In this document: piece after piece, positions 57,540-64,000 of the stretch
Layout: each line of letters begins with the position of its first letter
How positions within the stretch are numbered: the stretch's first letter is position 1
Source: Oceanospirillaceae bacterium
GTDB lineage: Bacteria; Pseudomonadota; Gammaproteobacteria; Pseudomonadales; Balneatricaceae
NCBI GenBank assembly: GCA_013215445.1
Contig: JABSRA010000011.1
Location: forward strand, 18,946 to 82,945
Length of the DNA stretch: 64,000 nucleotides
Direction of reading: 5' to 3'
Program-made: the position numbers and the translations under genes
The notes under the pieces: model-generated
The model's database searches: none
The model's input: the letters and a program-made list of their open reading frames with translations, nothing else
What the model was told of the DNA's origin: nothing

Positions 57540-59150
57540 TTATGTGGTGGCGTGCTTCGAACTCACCTCTTGCGTCGCGTGGCTGATCATCTCGTTTATC
57601 TCCACACTCTCCTGTGCATTAGCACCTTCTAACAGTGCCTGTTGAATCATTGAGTTGATGCGCTCTTTACGCAAGATAAATAAGTCGTGCAACGAGTAGG
57701 TAATGGATAGTCGCTGGTCAGGGTTTTGCTCCACTAACAGCTTAATCAAATCTCCAGAGTGCTTCGGCAGCGCCAGCACCAAGTTAATGGCCAAATCACT
57801 GGCTTTAAGTGAAGAACCCTCGAGTACTGTTTTGATCAAGATTGCCGGGTCTTTTGGCTGTTGCGCCAAAGCGACTAAGAGTAACTTTAGCTCCGGATCG
57901 GCAATGTCGGCAATGTTAGTATTCATCCGTGGATCTAGTTCACCAGCGCCTGCAGGTTGCATGCTGATTTGGTAGGGGCCCGCTTCTTGTAAAGTTTCTG
58001 TTCTGACGAAAATTTTGCGTACTAACAAAAAGATGACCATAAAAGCGTGGATAGAGATAAGAAAATAATAGAGCCAGATGCTGCTGAATTGCGTCATTAG
58101 GAATCCTGCCGTAATCGGCCCTATCACTCCTCCGATGCCCATGATTATCTGCATGGTGCTGGTGGCGGGCATGGCATCTTTTAACTCAATATGATCAAAT
58201 ATTTGGGTGACGGCCAGGGGAAATAGTGCCACCCCGGAGCCGCCTGATACCAAGAATATCACCACTAAAACTTCAATCGGCATCGGGTAAAAGTACTCGG
58301 CGACAATCAGTAAATTACTGATGATGCCCATCATCATTAACCCCGAGGTCACTAAACGTTTGTCGTAGCGATCAGCGAGCCAGCCCGTGGGGATTTGGGT
58401 GAGTAATCCGCCCATCTGGTAAGAGCCTAAAATAAGCGATAGCCAAATTCCCGTGACACCGTGATCGTAGGCGTACAGTGAAATCAGTGAGACGCTGGTG
58501 GCATTGATCAGGCCGGCGCAAAAACAGGAGGTAGTGGCAGAGGGTGAATAACGCCACAATTTCTTTAAAGACATAGCGCTAGAGCGTTTTGGTAACTCGG
58601 GTAAGGGCAGTCGGCTCATCGACATAATCATCAAGGCAATACATAAAAACACCCCAATGAGGCCAAATAGGCGGGGGTCTTGCTCGTTAGATAAACTGAA
58701 TAAAAACGGCGCTGCGCCAAAACCTGACGCAAAACAGATTTGGTAAATACCAAATATTTTACCCCGATTGCTCTTATCGCTGAGCACATTTAACCAGCTT
58801 TCCAAGGTGATGAAGTTAGTAATAAAACAGAAGCCCGCTATGATCCGCAATCCTCCAGTTACCCAAATATCATTGGTATAACTATGGATGACAGCGACGA
58901 TTGCCAGGGCGGCAGCCATGGTGCAAAACGCTCTAATATGGCCCGACCTTATCACTACTTTGGTGCCAAACAGCCCCGCTAATATCGCCCCTACAGCAAA
59001 CATACTCATTGCCATACCTATATCGCTGTCTGAAAAGCCACCGTTTTTTAAGCGTATAGGTAACATGACAAAGAATAAGTTAATACTGATAGCCACCGCA
59101 AAAACGGTGACTAATATAGGGCGAACCCGGGTTAATATATTGGTATTCAT
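57540..59150 (-). CDS. MFS transporter, YcaD-like, with cytoplasmic C-terminal extension
   Basis: A 536 aa protein. The first ~390 residues hold 12 membrane segments of the major facilitator type, with MAMSMFAVGAILAGLFGTKVVIRSG (motif A region) and LTQIPTGWLADRYDKR. The NFITLESWLN segment is typical of the YcaD-like branch. The C-terminal ~145 residues are hydrophilic and helical (LLLVALAQQPKDPAILIKTVLEG, KHSGDLIKLLVEQNP), unusual for MFS. Substrate unknown. Divergent from the cysteine dioxygenase gene. Confidence 0.8.
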   Translation of the reverse strand: MNTNILTRVRPILVTVFAVAISINLFFVMLPIRLKNGGFSDSDIGMAMSMFAVGAILAGLFGTKVVIRSGHIRAFCTMAAALAIVAVIHSYTNDIWVTGGLRIIAGFCFITNFITLESWLNVLSDKSNRGKIFGIYQICFASGFGAAPFLFSLSNEQDPRLFGLIGVFLCIALMIMSMSRLPLPELPKRSSAMSLKKLWRYSPSATTSCFCAGLINATSVSLISLYAYDHGVTGIWLSLILGSYQMGGLLTQIPTGWLADRYDKRLVTSGLMMMGIISNLLIVAEYFYPMPIEVLVVIFLVSGGSGVALFPLAVTQIFDHIELKDAMPATSTMQIIMGIGGVIGPITAGFLMTQFSSIWLYYFLISIHAFMVIFLLVRKIFVRTETLQEAGPYQISMQPAGAGELDPRMNTNIADIADPELKLLLVALAQQPKDPAILIKTVLEGSSLKASDLAINLVLALPKHSGDLIKLLVEQNPDQRLSITYSLHDLFILRKERINSMIQQALLEGANAQESVEINEMISHATQEVSSKHATT

Positions 59151-59355
59151 AAGATAAGCTACTTTGAAGTGAAAGAGCGGTTAACTAAAATAAGTGCAAA
59201 TTATAGCTTATTATTTGCTCTAATCTATTTTGAATTAGTCATTTAACTACATCTACTGGCTATTTAAGTAAAAGAGCCAGTTGGGATGCTAAATTGAAAC
59301 CAATCGGCGCTTGTTTGCGTATTAAATAATTGTATAACTCAATTGGGATCGCATC

Positions 59356-59919
59356 ATGTACCGCCTAGAGCAACAACTCAACTCAATCGATCGGCTAATT
59401 GGCGATCTACAGGGGGCTAAAAGTCACTCTGAGCGGATTGCACTTATTACTAACATGTCAATATTATTGGCAGATGCAAATCACTACCATTATTTTGCTG
59501 AGTCAGGTTATGGCCGCAACCTTATTTTTAGTTGCGCAGAATTTGAAGTGATCCTGCTGTGTTGGCAGCCTGGGCAGACTTCGCGCGCCCATGATCACAA
59601 TGGTTCTCTGTGCGTGATGAAGTGCCTATCGGGAGTGTTAGATGAACATCGTTACGCTAAATTGACCGGCACAGAAACTGGTCTCTATCCCATTGGGCAA
59701 TCTCAAATAAGCGCGGGAAATACCGCCCATATTACCGACGAGCAAGGGTTGCACCGTCTTGGCAATGGCTCACAAGCAGACGCCTGTTCACTGCACTTTT
59801 ATTTTCCGCCCATCCATAATACTAATGTTTACTGTTTAGAAAAGGGTCAAAAGAAGCAGCTCAAGAGTGTTTTTACCAGTGAATACGGCATCAAACAATG
59901 CTCTGATCTGTTAGACTAA
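59356..59919 (+). CDS. Cysteine dioxygenase type I
   Basis: A 187 aa cupin enzyme oxidising cysteine to cysteine sulfinate. Iron ligands are visible as HDH in RAHDHNGSLC and the third His in GLHRLGN; the Cys of NGSLC aligns with the Cys-Tyr crosslink residue of mammalian enzymes, and SLHFYFPP matches the region of its partner Tyr. It starts near a divergent MFS transporter, which might export a sulfur compound, and is followed by rlmJ. Confidence 0.88.
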   Translation: MYRLEQQLNSIDRLIGDLQGAKSHSERIALITNMSILLADANHYHYFAESGYGRNLIFSCAEFEVILLCWQPGQTSRAHDHNGSLCVMKCLSGVLDEHRYAKLTGTETGLYPIGQSQISAGNTAHITDEQGLHRLGNGSQADACSLHFYFPPIHNTNVYCLEKGQKKQLKSVFTSEYGIKQCSDLLD

Positions 59920-59950
59920 GCGCTCAATTTCGGATTTTTTAGGTGCGCTC

Positions 59951-60790
59951 TTGTTAAGTTATCAACACAGTTATCACGCTGGCAATTTTGCCGATGTACA
60001 CAAACATATCTGTCTCTCACTGATGTTGGAGGCTCTCAATAAAAAGCCCAAACCGTGGAGTTATTTCGAGACGCATGCCGGCACCGCTCGCTATGATCTG
60101 ACCGGGGAGGAGGCGTTGAAAAATGCCGAGTTTAAAGAGGGCATAGCCCAGCTTTATCCACGAAAATTACCCGCGTTATTGCAACCTTACTTGCATATAG
60201 TGCGCTCCATGAACGATAAAAATGCTGAGCTAAGAAAGTATCCAGGCTCGCCTTGGATCGCCAGTGAAGCTGCTAGAGAGCAAGATAAAATCAGCTTGAT
60301 GGAATTGCATCCCGGTGAGTACCAACAGCTAAAGTCGGTGTTTAAACGCAGTTCTAATGTGGCGGTTCACCATCGCGATGGTTATGAGGGAGTGCTCAGT
60401 TTATTGCCTCCCAAGCCCAATCGTGGCCTCGTATTGATAGATCCATCTTACGAGGTGAAAACAGAGTATTTACAAGTGGCAAAATTTATCGATAAAGCCT
60501 ATCAGCGGTGGAGTAATGGCTGTTTTGCAATTTGGTATCCGCTGTTAAAAGCTGCCAATCATCAGCAGATGCTGAACAAGCTAAAACGCTCGGGCATCCG
60601 TAACATATTAAGAGTAGAAATGTGTGTTAAGTCAGCGGCGGATGAGCGTATGTACGGGACCGGTATGTTGATTATTAACCCGCCCTGGCAGTTAGATCGA
60701 CAATTGCAGCAGGTAAATACGTTGTTATCTAAATATTTATCGGCTGAAGGTGCAGCACCTCCCGTCGTTGAGTGGCTGGTGCCAGAGTAG
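59951..60790 (+). CDS. rlmJ: 23S rRNA (adenine-N6) methyltransferase RlmJ
   Basis: A 279 aa methyltransferase (A2030 in E. coli). N-terminus MLSYQHSYHAGNFADVHKH is diagnostic; SAM site FETHAGTARYDL and catalytic LVLIDPSYE (DPPY-like) are present. It starts with a rare TTG at 59951, five bases after AGGTG; no better start keeps the conserved N-terminus. Confidence 0.94.
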   Translation: MLSYQHSYHAGNFADVHKHICLSLMLEALNKKPKPWSYFETHAGTARYDLTGEEALKNAEFKEGIAQLYPRKLPALLQPYLHIVRSMNDKNAELRKYPGSPWIASEAAREQDKISLMELHPGEYQQLKSVFKRSSNVAVHHRDGYEGVLSLLPPKPNRGLVLIDPSYEVKTEYLQVAKFIDKAYQRWSNGCFAIWYPLLKAANHQQMLNKLKRSGIRNILRVEMCVKSAADERMYGTGMLIINPPWQLDRQLQQVNTLLSKYLSAEGAAPPVVEWLVPE

Positions 60791-60796
60791 AGCGGA

Positions 60797-60823
60797 TAAA
60801 AACGGGCTGAGGCCCGTTTTTTA
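60797..60823 (+). terminator. Rho-independent terminator after rlmJ
   Basis: AAAACGGGC-TGAG-GCCCGTTTT followed by Ts; it may also serve the converging minus-strand gene. Confidence 0.88.
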
Positions 60824-60841
60824 ATGTTTAATAGGGGCCGT

Positions 60842-61108
60842 TTAGTAAAGAGCGTTGGCATCTTTTGCCATGTCGACTAACAGCTCCAAAAAGAGTGTGT
60901 CGGCCTCTGAATGCTCAACGGGGATCTTGACGTTGGTGGTGGCTGATAATTCCTCTGCAATTAACACATGCGCATCGCTTTTGTTGATATGTTTAGCTGC
61001 TATTTTTAGAGCGATCGCACATATTTCTGGCTCAGAAAAAATTTTCCTAATGACTAAGGTTAATTCATTAATTGCCCGTTCTTTATTGATTATATCTGCA
61101 TTTAACAT
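60842..61108 (-). CDS. Hypothetical 88 aa protein
   Basis: A small helical, mildly acidic protein (IINKERAINELTLVIRKIFSEPEICAIALKIAAKHINKSDAHVLIAEEL). No recognised family. The start at 61108 is set by a GAGGAG six bases upstream; the ATG at 61114 touches that site and cannot be used. It is convergent with rlmJ. Confidence 0.6.
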   Translation of the reverse strand: MLNADIINKERAINELTLVIRKIFSEPEICAIALKIAAKHINKSDAHVLIAEELSATTNVKIPVEHSEADTLFLELLVDMAKDANALY

Positions 61109-61114
61109 GCTCAT

Positions 61115-61582
61115 CTCCTCAAGGTATATCGGTCAAATATACCCCCCTGCGTGGCACTGCGCATCTCAATATTTAAGTTTAATTGAAAAAGAGTAACAAT
61201 TGCCGCTTTATTCGCCATTTGTCCGTCTCGGCTGGTTGTATCGGATCAGGCAAAATGCGAAAATATTTTCTTGATTTTAGTGAGGCTAAAATTAAATGTC
61301 GCTTACGCCCATTAGGGAACCCCGAAAGGCCAACGCGAGAAAGCAAACCCAGCTTAGTCCAGAAGTCTGTTGGTAGAGAAAGATCCTCTTACCTGCATTC
61401 ATACGAACATGGTGTTTAGGCATTTTAATCAATGTCTACCGGGAGTGCTAAATGTACTCCTTTGATGGAATATCCGTCACTACACGCTGAGCTAACAAGA
61501 ATAGCGGTAGTCATGTTCTTCCTACAGAATCTCTGAACTGTTCATTCGCCGAGTTTTACGGCGACGATTTGAGGGTAACAAA
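61115..61582. other. Region upstream of ilvI
   Basis: No supportable gene in about 470 bp. A small hairpin CGCCG-N7-CGGCG (61547-61563) lies just upstream of the GAGGG ribosome site of ilvI. I looked for a leader peptide rich in Ile/Leu/Val codons followed by a terminator and did not find one. Confidence 0.45.
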
Positions 61583-63304
61583 GTGGAATTATTATCAGGC
61601 GCAGAAATGCTGATTCGCGCCTTGCACGATCAAGGTATAACCAAGATATACGGGTACCCAGGTGGATCCGTTCTGCACATATATGATGCGCTTTTTCAAC
61701 AGCAGGACATACAGCATATATTAGTGCGACACGAGCAGGCCGCTACACATATGGCAGATGCCTACGCGCGCGCAACCGGTAAGGCGGGTGTGGCGCTGGT
61801 AACATCTGGGCCAGGTGCGACCAATGCAATTACTGGCATTGCGACTGCATATTGCGACTCTATTCCCATGGTGGTCATTACCGGTCAAGTACCGAGTCAC
61901 TTAATTGGTGAAGATGCCTTCCAAGAGACGGATATGATTGGTATCTCAAGACCGATCGTGAAGCACAGTTTTAGCGTCAAACATCCAAGTGAGATCCCGG
62001 GTATTGTCAAAAAGGCCTTCCATATCGCCGAGTCTGGTCGCCCGGGACCGGTGGTTATCGATGTGCCAAAAGACATGACCAACCCAACCGATAAGTTTGA
62101 ATATGTCTTTCCTAAAACTGTCAAAATGCGCTCCTATAATCCGGTCACTAAAGGTCACAGCGGTCAGATAAAGAAAGCGTTTGACTTGCTGATCAATGCC
62201 AAGCGACCGATTATCTACGCAGGTGGCGGGGTTATTATCGGTAGGGCGTGCGATGAACTTGTCGAATTGGCCAAGACACTTAACTACCCAGTGACAAACA
62301 CCTTAATGGGCTTGGGTGGCTACCCGGGAACAGACCGTCAGTCAGTGGGTATGTTGGGCATGCACGGTAGTTATGAGGCAAATATGACCATGCACCACAG
62401 TGATATGATATTCGCTGTAGGGGTGCGTTTTGACGACAGGGTGACCAACGGACTAGAAAAGTTCTGCCCGACCGCAAAAATCGTCCACATCGATATAGAT
62501 CCAACCTCTATCTCGAAAAACATACGTGCCGATGTGCCTATTGTGGGCCCTGCCAAAGCGGTGCTACAAGAATTTTTGAAATTGCTTAAAGCCAGTAAGG
62601 TGAAACCGGATACTGAGGCGCATAAAGCGTGGTGGCATCAGATCGACGACTGGCGTACTCGTCACGGCGGACGCTTTTTAACCGACGACTCTGAATTGAT
62701 GAAACCCCAGCAAGTGATTCAGATGTTGAGTAAAGTTACCAATGGTGATGCTTACGTCTGCTCTGATGTCGGCCAGCATCAAATGTTTGCCGCGCAGTAT
62801 TACAAGTTTAATAAGCCCAATCGCTGGATTAACTCTGGAGGTCTTGGCACCATGGGCTTCGGTTTCCCCGCTGCAATGGGTATTAAAGTTAATTTTCCCG
62901 ATGCCGATGTTGCCTGTGTGACAGGTGAGGGCAGTATTCAGATGAATATTCAGGAGCTGTCGACTTGTTCGCAATACGATATTCCAGTAAAAATCATCTG
63001 CTTAAACAATGGCTCACTGGGTATGGTGCGTCAGTGGCAAGATATGAACTACGAGTCGCGTCACTCGCATTCGTATATGGAATCACTGCCCGATTTTGTT
63101 AAATTGGTCGAGGCATATGGGCATGTAGGTATGAGAGTTGAAAAATACGCAGACCTTGAAGGCGCGATGCGCGAAGCTTTTGCGATGAAAGATAGACTGG
63201 TCTTTATGGATATCATTGTCGATCCGAAGGAACACGTTTACCCTATGCAAATACCTCGTGGTGCGATGCGCGATATGTTGCTTTCTAAGACAGAGAGGAC
63301 TTAA
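61583..63304 (+). CDS. ilvI: Acetolactate synthase large subunit
   Basis: A 573 aa thiamine-diphosphate enzyme of branched-chain amino acid synthesis. The catalytic Glu is in [24 protein letters not shown]; the central FAD-binding region and the ThDP motif [29 protein letters not shown] are intact. Starts with GTG after GAGGG. ilvH follows after 2 bp. Confidence 0.96.
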   Translation: MELLSGAEMLIRALHDQGITKIYGYPGGSVLHIYDALFQQQDIQHILVRHEQAATHMADAYARATGKAGVALVTSGPGATNAITGIATAYCDSIPMVVITGQVPSHLIGEDAFQETDMIGISRPIVKHSFSVKHPSEIPGIVKKAFHIAESGRPGPVVIDVPKDMTNPTDKFEYVFPKTVKMRSYNPVTKGHSGQIKKAFDLLINAKRPIIYAGGGVIIGRACDELVELAKTLNYPVTNTLMGLGGYPGTDRQSVGMLGMHGSYEANMTMHHSDMIFAVGVRFDDRVTNGLEKFCPTAKIVHIDIDPTSISKNIRADVPIVGPAKAVLQEFLKLLKASKVKPDTEAHKAWWHQIDDWRTRHGGRFLTDDSELMKPQQVIQMLSKVTNGDAYVCSDVGQHQMFAAQYYKFNKPNRWINSGGLGTMGFGFPAAMGIKVNFPDADVACVTGEGSIQMNIQELSTCSQYDIPVKIICLNNGSLGMVRQWQDMNYESRHSHSYMESLPDFVKLVEAYGHVGMRVEKYADLEGAMREAFAMKDRLVFMDIIVDPKEHVYPMQIPRGAMRDMLLSKTERT

Positions 63305-63306
63305 GC

Positions 63307-63798
63307 ATGCGTCATATACTATCGGTTTTGTTAGAAAACGAGCCAGGTGCACTGTCTCGCGTGGTCGGTCTATTCTCACAGCGTAATTTCAACATTGAGA
63401 CGTTGACGGTGGCGGCGACTGATGATCCAACCCTGTCGCGTATTACCATTACCACCACCGGTGTTGATAAAGTGGTAGAGCAAATTACCAAGCAGCTCAA
63501 CAAGCTGGTCGATGTGGTTAAAGTGGTAGATCTCACTGAAGGCGATCATATCGAGCGCGAATTGATGATGGTTAAATATAAGGCAACTGGGGCTGCGCGC
63601 GATGAAATTAAGCGCACCGCAGATATCTTTAGAGGACAGATCATTGATATCACACCCACCACTTATGTAGTGCAGTTGGTGGGCTCCAGTAAAAAGCTGG
63701 ATGCCTTTATGGAAGCGCTGGATACAAGTCAATTGATTGAAGTGGTTCGTACTGGAGTTTCTGGTATTGCCCGCGGTGAGAAAACACTCAGCGTTTAA
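63307..63798 (+). CDS. ilvH: Acetolactate synthase regulatory subunit
   Basis: A 163 aa ACT-domain protein: MRHILSVLLENEPGALSRVVGLFSQRNFNIETLTVAATDD, followed by a C-terminal domain (ELMMVKYKATGAARDEIKRTADIFRGQIID). It confers valine feedback inhibition on IlvI. It ends the operon at a terminator; ilvC is not in the window. Confidence 0.96.
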   Translation: MRHILSVLLENEPGALSRVVGLFSQRNFNIETLTVAATDDPTLSRITITTTGVDKVVEQITKQLNKLVDVVKVVDLTEGDHIERELMMVKYKATGAARDEIKRTADIFRGQIIDITPTTYVVQLVGSSKKLDAFMEALDTSQLIEVVRTGVSGIARGEKTLSV

Positions 63799-63819
63799 TG
63801 AGTGTTGATCGCTTTTAAT

Positions 63820-63845
63820 AAACCCGCTTCGGCGGGTTTTTTATG
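63820..63845 (+). terminator. Rho-independent terminator after ilvH
   Basis: AAACCCGC-TTCG-GCGGGTTT followed by Ts; a stable UUCG tetraloop. Confidence 0.93.
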
Positions 63846-64000
63846 TGCAGGATGTACGGTATCACGCAGTGGCATGGATGCCAAAGAGCGTATTTGGCCA
63901 GGGATGGCCTTATCCTGCGAAGACATGGATAATGGTATGGACCCACTCCACTTCCTAATCGGCCTCTGATGGGCCAAAATGAATTTGGGTATTTCATTTA

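Noticed and set aside
61183..61419. 78-codon frame upstream of ilvI as a possible gene or ilv leader peptide
   Set aside because: No ribosome site, no run of branched-chain codons, no following attenuator, and no recognisable domain.

Overview
The window is a stretch of chromosome from a free-living, probably marine, gammaproteobacterium. The conserved blocks point to a Pseudomonadales/Cellvibrionales-type genome: ispB|rplU-rpmA-obgE-proB, rpsT (opposite strand), murJ, ribF-ileS-lspA-fkpB running into a minor-pilin cluster, bamD-nadE, rluD-pgeF-clpB and ilvI-ilvH. Coding is dense, base composition is moderate, and I see no rRNA, tRNA, CRISPR array or prophage. Species assignment is inference only.

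Layout. 0-2.9 kb: an RstA/RstB-like two-component pair and a small lipoprotein. 2.9-10.2 kb: an accessory segment bounded by two inverted copies of a ~50 bp repeat. It holds a decayed biotin-carboxylase gene, a tripartite tricarboxylate transporter operon (tctC-tctB-tctA) followed by a small exported protein and a beta-propeller protein, and a divergent GntR/FCD regulator with a perfect 32 bp palindrome between. 10.3-16.7 kb: a Tat-exported agmatine deiminase, a glycine betaine/choline ABC transporter (substrate-binding protein, permease, ATPase), an RmlD-like reductase whose catalytic Tyr is Phe, and SirB2. 17.2-22.0 kb: molybdenum cofactor genes (moeA, moaC, moaD) interleaved with two acyltransferases, then a MntA/HepT (MNT/HEPN) toxin-antitoxin pair. 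22.2-25.8 kb: a CusR/HprR-like two-component system overlapping a ferric-reductase-like flavoprotein. Two CTTACA-N4-TGTAAG operators sit upstream of the reductase and of a small membrane protein, suggesting one local regulon.

26-39.9 kb is core: fabB-fabA, ispB, ribosomal proteins L21, L27 and S20, obgE, proB, murJ, ribF, ileS, lspA, fkpB. 40-49 kb carries two tandem type IV pilus minor-pilin clusters. The first is pilE-fimT-pilV-pilW-pilX-pilY1 plus a PilY2-like protein. The second is an orphan V-W-X-T set without PilY1 and with an unusual Gln at prepilin position 5. 49-64 kb: nadE and bamD, rluD-pgeF, a 2OG-Fe(II) dioxygenase next to an Lrp-type regulator, clpB behind a clear heat-shock promoter, a 420 bp MITE-like element inserted exactly at the clpB stop codon with a 9 bp target duplication, an MFS transporter, cysteine dioxygenase, rlmJ, and ilvI-ilvH.

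The least expected items are the clpB-adjacent MITE-like insertion, the shared CusR/HprR-type operators, the second minor-pilin operon, the inverted repeats bounding the tct segment, and a diverged ~105 bp repeat found upstream of both sirB2 and bamD.
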